Of a DNA stretch of 64,000 nucleotides, positions 11,645-23,678 are shown piece by piece. The notes under the pieces were generated by a model. That model saw only the letters and a list, made by a program, of their open reading frames with translations, ran no database searches and had not been told where the DNA came from. Position 1 is the first letter of the stretch. Each line of letters opens with the position of its first letter. Position numbers and translations under genes: made by a program. The stretch comes from Chalara sp. BL73 (Eukaryota; Ascomycota; Leotiomycetes; Helotiales): positions 62,001 to 126,000 of the forward strand of contig CAKJVC010000012.1 in the NCBI GenBank assembly GCA_918026815.1. The letters run 5' to 3'.

Positions 11645-12708
11645 TTCCTAGCATGAGACCACACGTATCCTTACTTTTCGAAACGGCGTCATGCCTGTGC
11701 AGGCCTTCCCTCAGTTGGAAGGGGACTTCATGTATTAAATACTATATGTATTAAAATGCGCCAAAATAACTGACTCTTTGTTTCTCATTATGTTTGTATA
11801 TGGCGCATACGGTGAAGGAGCTTGTACCGAGCATAAAAATAGGATTTATCGGGTTTTAGTTTTATGGAGGCGAGATGTCTCTTGTATGCTAGCTTCGGCA
11901 GTGATTTTTACGGATTTGCATTGGAATTGCTGCCACGGACTTCACCCCGGTGGGAATTTAAGATGTATGGTAGGGGCTGTTACGGTTCATATGGCGAAGA
12001 CGTCAGATGTCTGACCTGAGTTCCATACAATTCATCACACACGCGCGTCAGCCACTCTTCTGGAATATGCTCACCTTGCACACTTCATGAGTGGTTCATG
12101 CTCTGCAGGTTCTGTAGGTGCATATCCTAGAGGTTGAGAGATAATATTACCACAATATCTCTACTTGTTTCAACATTCTCACGCGGCCCAGTATCACGAT
12201 CTGCTCGATAAACCACCTCGGAGAAATTCCATGACAAGATCAATGGAGGAATGAATTTTAATGGATTTCGCTCTCAATTATAAATGAATCTTATTCCTCT
12301 TTATAGACAATGCGACGGAGCCTTTTTTGTGGCATTTCACAACAAACGATACTATCTTATTGATGCTATTTTCTACGTACCACTGCATATGTAACTAGGT
12401 TTTTGCGGGTAGCTGATCCTCGATAGGCTCTCCAGGGGAGGGGAGACCTAAGGCTTTCAGGCTTAGAGTAAAAGATCTAGTTTTGTTGCATATCGTCATG
12501 CGGCGATAGGCAAGCTGAAAAGGCCTACAACATCAGAAGGTAGCCAAAAGAGGAGGCTCGCTTAACCCCTGAGCAGTTGCCTAAACAACCGGAATGCATC
12601 ACGTGCACCAAAGCTCAAAATTATACGTCCTATCTCGATAATGTACATCGACATCTCTACCCGGAATTCTTTGTTCTTATGCCTCCAAATTAATCTAACA
12701 TCTTAACC
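11645..12708. other. Intergenic region upstream of the archaemetzincin gene
   Basis: About 1.06 kb, moderately AT-rich, with no open frame resembling a known family. A TATATGTATTAAA-like stretch at about 11740 may belong to the 3' end of the BTB gene. Confidence 0.45.
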
Positions 12709-14082
12709 ATGTCGCTGAGGAAATCACCACCATGCCCACATGCCAGCCTCCTTTTCGAGCCCTCATCACATGCAACAGACGCTGGATACACGCAACCGGA
12801 TGAGCGAACTAGAAGGATGGCCAGGGCGCTCTCCTTCAAAACACGACCGCTCGCCGATGTCCCCAATTTCCCCGCGCCTCTAGTGCTGCCCGGCGACGAG
12901 CTGGCTCATGATCCGAATTACCCCGCGCAGAGCGTGAGAGACTGGGTTAGTGAGAAAGATCGAAATCCCGTGACAAAGCAGAGGAGGACGGTGTATCTTG
13001 TTGGGCCTCCGGAGGTAGAAGATGAGCTGAAGTTTGTAGAGCAGTGGGCGTACCCAAAGGGGAGGGAGGAGATGAGAAAGGAGGAAGCGGCGAGGGATCC
13101 GGAGACAGAGGATATTTTGGGGTATCTTGCCGCGTTTTATCATGGTTTACCTGTTAAGATGTTGCCGACGCGGCCGAGCTTTGTGAGCGCGGAGGAGGCG
13201 GAGGAGCCGCCCCCCGCTAAGAAAAAAAAGACTGGCAAGACGGCTCCTAAAAGAAGGAAGAAGGAGACCTCCCCGACGCTATGGCTCAGCACTGGTTCTG
13301 CGGTATCTGAACAGTTGATAGGAATCAGAACCCGAGCAACCCCCGAGGGTGAGTTCACGCATCAGCTCAATTTGAATGACCTGCTAGATACAGCGATCGA
13401 AATGCTGCCTAAAGACGCCTACGCGTTATTAATGTTGGTGAAGCATGATATCTACGAGGATAAAGATGATGATTTTGCGTGTGGGCGGGCTTACGGAGGA
13501 AGCAGAATCGCGGTTGTGAGCTCGGCGAGATATAGACCTGACCTTGATACGGTACAGCGAGTAGACAGAGAGCATGGGTGGCCAGCTAGCCATTGCTTAT
13601 CGTATGTTAAGGGAGTGGCTGATCAAGGGGCCGGAAAAGATGGGAAACCGAGCGTGGCCAAACCTGCTGCGGGAAGCGAAGATAATAAACCGATGTACGC
13701 AGCGCTCCAAGCGCACGCCTCCCTGCCTTCACTGGACAACAAACCATCAGCGGCAGCGCTTTACGGCCTCTGGCTTGCCCGCGTTTCCAGAACAGCAGCT
13801 CACGAGCTAGGTCACTGTTTTGGTATTGATCACTGCGTTTACTACGCGTGTTGTATGCAAGGCACTGCTTCGGTTGCGGAAGATGCAAGACAGCCGCCGT
13901 ATCTATGTCCGGTGGATTTAATGAAAGTCGGCAGAGCGATTGTGGAGATGAAACATACGATTGTTGACGGCCCAGAGAGAGATAAGGCGATGCTGGGATT
14001 CTTGGAGGAGGAGAGGTGGAAGGAGGTTCATTTGTGGAGGGCGTATGCTGCTTGGCTGCGAGCTATGACTGAAGAGAGTTAG
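12709..14082 (+). CDS. Archaemetzincin-like zinc metalloprotease (peptidase family M54)
   Basis: Predicted metallopeptidase of the AMZ/archaelysin family. Single exon, 457 aa. The zinc-binding, catalytic metzincin motif is HELGHCFGIDHC: H365, E366, H369, H375. The family's second, structural zinc site should follow as C-x4-C-x-M then C-x2-C. Here C376, C381 (with an extra C382), M383 and C400 are present, but the last position is Asp403 (LCPVDLMK) instead of Cys. Residues about 150-195 hold a Lys/Arg-rich low-complexity insert (AKKKKTGKTAPKRRKKE), possibly a nuclear signal. The N-terminal 140 residues resemble the fungal lead-in of this family. No signal peptide is seen, so it is probably intracellular. 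It is convergent with the FAT1-like gene. Confidence 0.88.
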   Translation: MSLRKSPPCPHASLLFEPSSHATDAGYTQPDERTRRMARALSFKTRPLADVPNFPAPLVLPGDELAHDPNYPAQSVRDWVSEKDRNPVTKQRRTVYLVGPPEVEDELKFVEQWAYPKGREEMRKEEAARDPETEDILGYLAAFYHGLPVKMLPTRPSFVSAEEAEEPPPAKKKKTGKTAPKRRKKETSPTLWLSTGSAVSEQLIGIRTRATPEGEFTHQLNLNDLLDTAIEMLPKDAYALLMLVKHDIYEDKDDDFACGRAYGGSRIAVVSSARYRPDLDTVQRVDREHGWPASHCLSYVKGVADQGAGKDGKPSVAKPAAGSEDNKPMYAALQAHASLPSLDNKPSAAALYGLWLARVSRTAAHELGHCFGIDHCVYYACCMQGTASVAEDARQPPYLCPVDLMKVGRAIVEMKHTIVDGPERDKAMLGFLEEERWKEVHLWRAYAAWLRAMTEES

Positions 14083-14878
14083 GAAGAGCAGGGAGAGGTT
14101 TGAAAGGGTTGGAGCGAGAATCTTGAGCAGGTTTTCTTGTTGATGTTTCAGACGAATGCGCATGTGCACTCTATCGTGGAACATTCATAGGCTAGATTTC
14201 CCCAAGGACTGCTCTAATTTGTATGTCCAATAAATGATAAAACATTGCAAGATGGGTTTACGCCAAGACCTCGGCCTAGCTGGTTAGCCTCAACGGCTTT
14301 TAGAAAATTTAATGATTACCGAAGATAACTTAGCATTGTCTAGCTCAGCTTCTTAGATTCCGATCTCTCTTCTGAAAGTGCCTCTTTGAGAAGCCAATTT
14401 ATTAACCAGAGAGGCTGTAAGACCGCTCTCATCTCTTGAAACAGGATGGTGGCTGCTCAGCTTGACAGGAGAGGGTCAAAGGCGCGGCAAAGGGAGCGCT
14501 TCTTATCGTCGAGAAGAAGATGGCTTGAGTTCTGTTCAAGAAGGCGAAGCTTTTGTGTTGGTATTCGTTTCCCTCTGATGAGAGATGTGGTAGCTGAGCA
14601 CCTCCCACGGCGAATGGTCGGAGAGAAGGCATGTAATATTCTACACAAAGAGAGTACAAGTATCAAGATGCCATCTCAGGGGCTCACTTGCTTGGTTTTC
14701 TTGATCTCTCTTCCAGCTCACTTGTTCGATTGTTTGGAGGTTGTAAACCTCATTCGTTCGCCAAGATTGCATTGTACAGCGTAAGGAGATTCCGAACATA
14801 TCTATCTAAAATATAGTACCATAGCGCTTTGAGCATGATTTACTTGCCAAGACCTCTACTAATCCAAACATTGGTAAT
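14083..14878. other. Intergenic region between convergent archaemetzincin and acyl-CoA synthetase genes
   Basis: About 800 bp. Open frames of up to 112 codons exist on both strands (14446..14784 plus, 14429..14659 minus), but none matches a family I know. I see no RNA gene. Confidence 0.4.
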
Positions 14879-17191
14879 TCACAGTTTGGCTCTGCCACTC
14901 TCAATCGAGCCCAAGCTAGCCCTATCGAGTCTCTCATATACAGACCCATTGAGCCAATAAAGTTTGTCGGTATTTCCAGGGGCACTCTCATCCCAACTCT
15001 TCTTCTGCAAATCACCTTTTGCTTTCTTGAATGTTGCGTTCGCCTCGATCCTGAATCTTGTTAGAATACGTATGTTATTACAAGCATTTGAGTTCCTTAC
15101 TCTTTCGTGATTCGTACAAGCCGTGGCATCGCATAGTTTGGCAAGCCTGTCTTCTTCAAAGCCTTGAAGAGTCCGCTCATGAAGTTTGCTTCAGACTGTG
15201 AATCAAGGGTGACTGTGCCCAGAGTCAGTAAATGCTTGAGATATAAGATCGTGCCACTTACTCGAAGCCGCGCCAGCTTGTCCATCATAACTTGCAAGCT
15301 TTACACCGTATACAACTGCATCTTGAACCTCTGGAAGCTTGGCAATATGATCACGGACCTCGCCTGCACTCACGTTCTCTCCCTTCCATCTAAACGTGTC
15401 TCCCAGTCTATCGTGAAAGTGTACCCAACCGCTCGATTCCCTTATAAGCAAGTCTCCCATTCTCCGGAAAAGGTCGCCTTTGGCGAATACGTCTCTCAAG
15501 AGAGTAGCCTCCGTTGCCGCTTCGTTGTTTAGATACGGCATGAGAAGAGCCGGATCTTTTACGCGTCCGATACATTCGCCAGGCTCATCAGCACCAGCTA
15601 CCGTACAAAACCCAGTCTTCGGCTGCAGAAAAAAGTTAGTGGTCACCCCTCCAAACTCATTCAAGCGTTAAAAAAACTCACATTTCGATATATCTCTCCC
15701 GTCATAGGATCAGTCTTCACAAGAAACGTATCATTCTCCATATACCGACCAATGAAGCCTGCAAACCCAACCTTTCCCGCAGCAGCAGCACCCACTCCGA
15801 TGTTGTCGTATTTGGCGGTACCTTCAGTTGATCGATAGAACTCTCGGATCTCAGGAACGCCAAATCGCTCTCGGAATTTCTCCCAGATCTCACCACGAAG
15901 CCCATTCCCAGAAGCGACAATGCAATTGTGCCCACGATCGTGTGGTGACGGCGGAGCAGCCATCAGGTATCGGCATAGTTCGCCAACATAAAGAACACGA
16001 GTCGCTTTCGAGTCGTGGACATCTTTCCAGAAACGGCTTGCGGAAAATTTGCGGGCGAGGCAAAGGGTTGAAGATGTTCCAATGCAGTAACTAACTATAG
16101 GTAACATGGGTCAGTAATTTTTCCAAGAAAATCAAGTCACAAATTATTTTCATTCCGTACAAATTATAAGAAGATAGTGCCAGAATCCCTTCCATAAGCA
16201 GACATTAAATCACATGATCATTTGGCTCTCGGTCGCCATATCTCAAAAAACAAAACAAAACAAACTCACTGCCAGTGAAAAAAGCTGTCCCATGAAATAG
16301 CGGAAGTGGTGAGTACGTCCGCAAGGGGAAATATTTCTTCGAGTTCCGGACGTCACGGGGATGGGCATTGGAAGTAACCATCAAAAGGTGATTACGGCAA
16401 CCACAAGCCTTTGGCTTCCCCGTCGTGCCAGAAGTATACACCAGCAATGCCAGGTCTCTAATCGTCGCTTTTGCAGCTGGCGTAATGGTTGATGGAGTGG
16501 GAAGACTGCTGATATTGACTGCTTCTAGTTTCTGGCTATTTGCCGGAACTATGTCGGTGAAGGTGGATAAATTGACAGAGAAGTGCTGGATTGGCTCGGT
16601 CATGAACTCCGAGAGATCTGGGGTTGAGATTATTGTCTTTGCTGTTGATACATCGAGACAATGCCTGAAAGTGTCATCTGAGCCGGAGCTTGATTAGTAA
16701 TATTATCTAAATAAATTAGGGGTTCCCGAATGGTACCTCGAAGATTTGTGTTTATCAAAGCCGCAACTGCGCCAAGCTTTGAAAGGGCCAAAGCCGTGAC
16801 ATACATTTCTGGAGAGTTTGTGGTGAAAACTGCCACAATCTCCTTGTCCTGTATTCCCTTCTCACTTAAGAAGTGGGAAAATCGGTGAACCTCTATTTCA
16901 GAATTAGCTGTATTCCGTAAGAACCCCGAACAATAATTACTTACCCCTTTTGAGCTCTCCGTATGTCCATGTTTTGCCTTCAAACCATAGGGCCTCGTTA
17001 TCGGGATTGACAAGATCAAACATATGATACAATGTGCAAGTATCTCCATAGGACTTGATGCGTTGCTCTAGCCTGCTTCTCAATTCCCGGTCATAGCTCA
17101 GCTGCTGGAGGTCGGTCCCTATTGACAGCTTTGCATTAACATAAGCTCCGGCTGCCACAGCGGCAGCTGAGAGGAGGGGAACTGCAGCCAT
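14879..17191 (-). CDS. FAT1-like: Very-long-chain acyl-CoA synthetase / fatty acid transport protein, FAT1-like
   Basis: Activates (very) long-chain fatty acids to acyl-CoA with ATP, feeding peroxisomal beta-oxidation. The model is complement(join(14879..15050,15101..15212,15262..15622,15682..16094,16270..16677,16737..16892,16945..17191)), 622 aa. All six intron phases close. An N-terminal hydrophobic segment (AAVPLLSAAAVAAGAYV) probably anchors it. The AMP-binding P-loop reads YTSGTTGKPK; FATP-specific blocks include FYRSTEGTAKYDN, the GDLFRRMGDLL hinge and DRLGDTFRWKGENVS. The C-terminus RAKL gives a PTS1-like AKL, as in FAT1 proteins ending in a variant PTS1. It is head to head with the thiolase gene, which supports a shared role in fatty acid breakdown. 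After the P-loop, the CGCRNHLL stretch is less standard, but no intron fits there. Confidence 0.93.
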
Positions 17192-17590
17192 TCTCTCTAA
17201 AAATTTAACGCTGAAGAAGGAGATAGGATGGAACGCCGAATTTTGGGAGCACGATGAACTGAGTTAAAAGTAAGATTGGTCTATGTTTGACTGGGAAACA
17301 GATATTATTCATACCTCAGTTGGTGAAGTACACATCAGCACTGCCGAAACTCCATCCCGGGGTGGCTGTACTATATTGCGGGGGTATTCAGGGGTGGTGG
17401 AGCCTGGAGTCCAAACACCGACCCTGTAGCCGAAAACTTTGTGGGTAAAATCTTACTCGGCACCCTGGTTCAAAAGAAAGCCGCATTCCTTCCCGTATAT
17501 TTTATCCAGCGCTCTCGTCTTCACTCATCAACGCCAAAGTATCTTTGTTACCGAGGACAATTCTCTATCCCAGAGAGACAGACTGACAAC
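17192..17590. promoter_or_regulatory. Divergent promoter of the peroxisomal gene pair, with a CCTCGG-type FarA/FarB core site
   Basis: 399 bp lie between the start codons of the acyl-CoA synthetase and the thiolase. At 17551-17556 the plus strand reads CCGAGG, the reverse complement of CCTCGG, the core bound by the fungal fatty-acid regulators FarA/FarB (Ctf1). It is 34 bp upstream of the thiolase ATG. One such 6-mer in 399 bp on either strand has roughly a one-in-five chance of occurring at random, so the context carries the argument. Confidence 0.4.
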
Positions 17591-19249
<1,659 letters not shown>

Positions 19250-20146
19250 ACGTTGATATTCAATTTCATGGCATTTGCCAATGTACAAGAACATCTGATA
19301 GATCCAAACCCGTATTTATGGATACTTTAGGAAATAGTATACTCTATCTGCCTTGCTAACAGTAATGCTACGCGATGCAGCTTCCCGGGAACCTATATCT
19401 GAAGCTTTCTAACTTATAATCTGTGCCAATTGAAAAATCGGTGGCTCAGCTTTTCCCCCACACATAAAAATAGGAGGTCGCTTAGCTCTATCCACCAACC
19501 AATCATATCTCACGCTCACCTAGCTTTTCCTCTCCCCCTATAAGAACCCAAATAAGCAAAAATCCTCTCGAGTTTGGTGCAGCCGTTTGCTTGACCTTTG
19601 GCGCAGCTGTTTGCTTTCATGCATACACCCGTGTCCTTCCAAAGGCAAGTAGCGGGCCATACTCACACGGAATGGATCCACGCTCAACCCTTGTATGGGA
19701 CGAGGAACGAGCCTGCAGATTTTCCCCTGATCCATGGCAGCCCCCCTTTAGACTAGAGGAAAGGTGGTTGTGAAGTCTCGTGAATGCCGGACGTAGCAAT
19801 GGGATCAGGGCTGATCATAGAGTTAAAATTTATCCTATACCACCTCCCTGCCGCACCACATATCACTCTTCACTCGCCCGCTTCGGCGCGCGCAGTAACA
19901 GGACATAGGCACAAAACGGGAACTTGAGGGGATTTGGGGGATGTAGCTAGAATCTGGGCCTATCTGAAGGGATCTGGGGGATTTTTTTTTTATTACTTTT
20001 TTCGACTACCTTCGCTCGCGATGCTGTGTCAGAGCAAAACCATTTGCCTGGAATCAGCGCAGATTGCAATGTGAGTTACGAAAACTTAGTTTGTTGTCAT
20101 TTTGCTTTGTTCCTAGAGAGACGCCTATAATTTCTTGTCGCTATCA
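19250..20146. other. Intergenic region between convergent thiolase and Xaa-Pro aminopeptidase genes
   Basis: About 900 bp with no convincing gene. It contains two near copies of a GGGATYTGGGGGAT motif around 19927-19982, followed by a poly-T run at about 19983-19992. Confidence 0.4.
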
Positions 20147-21756
20147 TCATGATTCGTTGATAAGCCCTAGCATCTCGTCTACACTTTTGACTGCTGTAGT
20201 CAAATTTTCATACCCATCCTTTGTGATCAAGATATTGTCTGGGTCAACAGTTAGTATTAAGTCCAAATAGATGACATGAAATACGGACCTTCGATTCGGA
20301 CTCCGCCTACTTCCCAGTACTTATTTAGCACATCAACATCAATGTATTTGCTGTGTTTCGGATCTTTGAGGTATGGATCGATGATGAATTTACAAAAATA
20401 GATCTACACCACATCAGCATCACATTTCCACCTGCATGGCTTAAAAAAAACTAACACCGGGCTCAACTGTAATAATACTGCCTGCGGGAAGATTGCCTCT
20501 GACTCTCAGATATCTGAATATCGTATCCTTGTCGCTGTAATTTGCATGGCCGCCTGTATCATGAGTATCCATACCCAGATAATGACCCAAACCATGTGGT
20601 AGGAATGCTACGCTAGTCCTAGAATTGAGAATCTCTTCCTTGTCGCCCTTCAGGATGCCAAGGGCGAGCAAGCCGTCAATCGCGATTTTATGCGCTGTGA
20701 GGTGAACATCATCCCAGAGTACACCTTCTTTTAGCAATTCGATTGTGTCAAGCTGCATTTTCAGGACAATGTCGTAGATGGCTCTGCTCTCTGGGCTGAA
20801 CTTGCCAGAGATTGGGAATGTTCGAGTCTATTTTGTAGTTATTAGCCTATTCAGCATCATTTCCCTAACTTCGCTCACAATATCAGAAGCATAACAGTTA
20901 TACTCCCCACCAGCGTCTAGAAGCAGATTCAATTTGCCCTCTAATGGTTGATTGTTCTTAACGTAGTGGAGAGTTGCAGCCGCCGTTCCTGCCGCGACGA
21001 TAGAGCCATAGGCTTGCTCTCTTGACCCATTCGCAATACACTTTTGTAAAAACAAAGCTAACAGTTCTTGTTCGTTCTTTGCATGCTTGACAGCTTTCAG
21101 TACCGCTGTATGTGCAATTGTGCTTATCTCATTTGCTTTCTTTGTCAACGCAATCTCATATTCGTCCTTGATTACTCTGCTTTCCTCGATAGCCTCTTTT
21201 AACAACGTAAGATCCTTATTTTCAAACTGAAGAAAGGTTATGTGGTCTGAAACCTGATCTGCTATGGCCCATACGGTCCCTTTCCCATCCTGTGGCTTTG
21301 CAAGATATGCACCGACCTGGTCTGTAGTCTGGACATGATCTATATCGTAAAGCGAAAGAGCCTCGTTTTCGGAAAGCGGAAGGCCAGACCATATGACTGA
21401 TTCAGCGTCTACGGGAGGTATGAAGAGTGTGCTCTTTCCCGTCGCAATATCGTATGTGTAGTACGCATCTGAAAGCTCACAGCCTGTTAAGTAGTAAAAA
21501 TAACGTCGTTGACGGAATGGCGCTTCCCCATCATTATCCTCAATCATTCGTGTCTTTTGTCCCTCCAGGTATAGCACGCCCGTCGCATCTGGCTTCTTAT
21601 TCTTGATATATTCAACTACCTTTACTTTCCGTTAGCATTTATTCAAAGGGGAATGCAGGTGGATAGAGAATAGCAATATAAAATTGGCACACATACACGT
21701 TTGGCATGGTCTTTAGCAGGATACTTGCCTGCTAAGATGGAATCTACATCAGCCAT
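20147..21756 (-). CDS. pepP: Xaa-Pro aminopeptidase PEPP (peptidase M24B)
   Basis: Cytosolic dimetal aminopeptidase removing N-terminal residues before proline. The model is complement(join(20147..20238,20289..20403,20456..20827,20879..21615,21693..21756)), 459 aa, typical for fungal PEPP. The N-terminal AMP_N domain has the [15 protein letters not shown] signature. The catalytic pita-bread domain shows all five metal ligands: Asp pair in [20 protein letters not shown], His in [15 protein letters not shown], and Glu in ITVEPG and VRIEDNILI. The start at [15 protein letters not shown] is the first ATG in frame. The donor of intron 1 has two phase-compatible choices; GTGTGC is used because it fits the fungal consensus and gives HAKRVFEYIK. 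Convergent with the thiolase. Confidence 0.93.
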
Positions 21757-22334
21757 TTTGTTTCGTCGGCTTCCTAGTGACAGTGTATCCGTGATGCGCG
21801 TAGATGGTAAGAAACTTTGAGAACTTATGCTCGAGTATTGCACAGCTGGTGCAACTTTATACGAAGTACTTCTCGTACTTAAAATCCCATGGGAGATGTT
21901 GTACGAAATAGGCTGGTGGTTTGGCAGTGGGAAGTGGGCTGACGGCTAGCTTCGGGCGGGGCACCCGCATTGTCCAGGGATCCCGAGAGAGGCAGACAGG
22001 ACAAGTACCAACTAGGATGTAGTGTAAGGTTTCTCGCAGCACACTTACCTGTACTGTATTGATGGAAGGCAAGGGTACCTGCATCTCATGTCACGAAAAT
22101 GGAGGACCGGGGCCGCCATGGGGAGGTACCACTTCCTCCCCATCCTCCTTATAGTTGGCCATCTAGTGGTGGCTGGTAAGCCCATTTAGGAGAGAATTAG
22201 GCAAAAGATCATTCGCGTTAGTGCTTGAGATGATCGTCAATGGAATATTGCTGGAAACTTGATGTGAAGAATGATATAGCGCTACCAGAATCCAATCCTT
22301 GAACACCAACGCGTGTCTACCAACCAATTCCCAT
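21757..22334. other. Intergenic region between pepP and the small conserved gene
   Basis: Holds the pepP promoter and the 3' flank of the next gene. No gene or repeat supported. Confidence 0.45.
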
Positions 22335-22952
22335 TTATGCGCTGTACCAGTTGTACACCATTCTGATCTTCAACACTGTCTCTCCTTTCGTGACAACTAC
22401 TCGTCTTGTGTATCGTCTTTCCCCCTCTACAATTGCGAATCCCCAGACCTGTTGTGCAGTCCACCCAGCCTTTTCATTCTCCACGAAGCTCTCCAGGAAC
22501 TTCTCTCCATTTGGGCCACCTTTTTCTTCGTCAGTGCCGATCCAGCCTTCCTTTAGGTGTTCATCCAATGTATCCAACAGCTCCGGTGTTAGCCACCTGC
22601 TCTTTCCCTTCAGCGATCCAAAAATGTGGTCTTCGTGCTCCCTGGGTGTCCAGTTCAGCACACGCAATTCAGTTGTGCCTTTGATGCCACCGGTTGCGGT
22701 CTGATCGATATCAATGTGGGTGGCTCCATCCTCAACGTATTGCTTGACATGCAGTGTGACTGTCGCGAGGCCGATAGCTTTGCGAGTGAGCCAGCCAACA
22801 CCTTGGAGTGTGAGGACAGGGTCTGTAGGGTCAGAGAGTGTTTTGTTCTAGGTTTTCATTAGCCAGACTAGCTGATTATTGATGGCATTACGACATACGA
22901 GGACCCATTGACCGTTCAGGTCTCCGATATTCTTCTCTGTTGGTGCTGCCAT
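22335..22952 (-). CDS. Conserved small fungal protein, function unknown (possibly lipocalin-like)
   Basis: The model is complement(join(22335..22847,22899..22952)), 188 aa. It opens MAAPTEKNIGDLNGQWVLNK, then has LTLQGVGWLTRKAIGLATVTLHV, the strongly conserved block THIDIDQTATGGIKGTTE, a WTPREHEDHIFG segment, and near the C-terminus GWTAQQVWGF and RRYTRRVVV. I recall similar proteins of 180-230 aa in many ascomycetes, with no known function. The alternation of short beta-like strands with an N-terminal G-x-W motif (NGQWVL) is lipocalin-like, which is inference only. There is no signal peptide. The intron (51 bp) has a clear GTATGT donor. It is divergent from ILV3, with about 730 bp between starts. 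Confidence 0.82.
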
Positions 22953-23678
22953 GTTGACTTGATGAAGTCTTGATGCGGGGTAAAGCAAGAAGCGGTTCTG
23001 CAAGTAGAGAACAAACGAATGTGTTTGAAGATGATGGAGGATACTCAGTATGGGCACAAAGATTCACCAAAAAAAGAGTATGAATGATGGCAGATTGAGA
23101 TGTATTTATGTCGTGTTTGATTGTTACCTGATGCTTTCCCCACGGACTCTGCCACATGCTTTCATGCACGCCGAAAGTCCGAGGATGCTGGAGCATGTGT
23201 CGTGATAGGCGCCCCGCATGAGGACGAGACGTCTTGGAGAAATCATGCTGCGGATCCTCGCCCAGAGGAATTGAATAGAACGGGGATATTGCTGCGTGAG
23301 GCTATGTTTCCCTAACTTCCTTCCAGACATGCATATTGCGGAGAAGAGAGTGGTACAAGGCTGGCAGACCACGCTCGACCTTATTACTCCAGGGGGCCTA
23401 GCGTAGTCAACACATTGCAGCCTCGAGCAAAGTGTGGAGATGATCCCTGCAATAGCATGAAATAGAACGACCAATCACAGGTGGGGTAATTGAGCAAGGC
23501 TGAGGTCGGGGTCCACCTCCGATATCGAAATGTTTTTTGATCCAGTATGATTCATACAGAGAATTAGTTGAAGAAGAACTGGGGGAGCTACCTTCATTTT
23601 CTAATCATACCATACTATAAGCTACAACGCCAGTGGGCATTGATTAATCTTGGGGGAATCAGAGCCCCTACCGTGATC
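22953..23678. other. Divergent intergenic region upstream of ILV3
   Basis: About 726 bp. A 116-codon open frame on the minus strand (23124..23474) shows no family resemblance. I looked for a Leu3-type CCG-N4-CGG site near ILV3 and saw none. Confidence 0.45.

Noticed and set aside
21757..21843. N-terminal extension of the Xaa-Pro aminopeptidase giving a targeting signal
   Set aside because: The extended frame starts at GTG; the first ATG in frame is the one used at 21756.
23124..23474. 116-codon minus-strand frame in the ILV3 upstream region
   Set aside because: No recognisable domain; it sits in the divergent promoter between two real genes.
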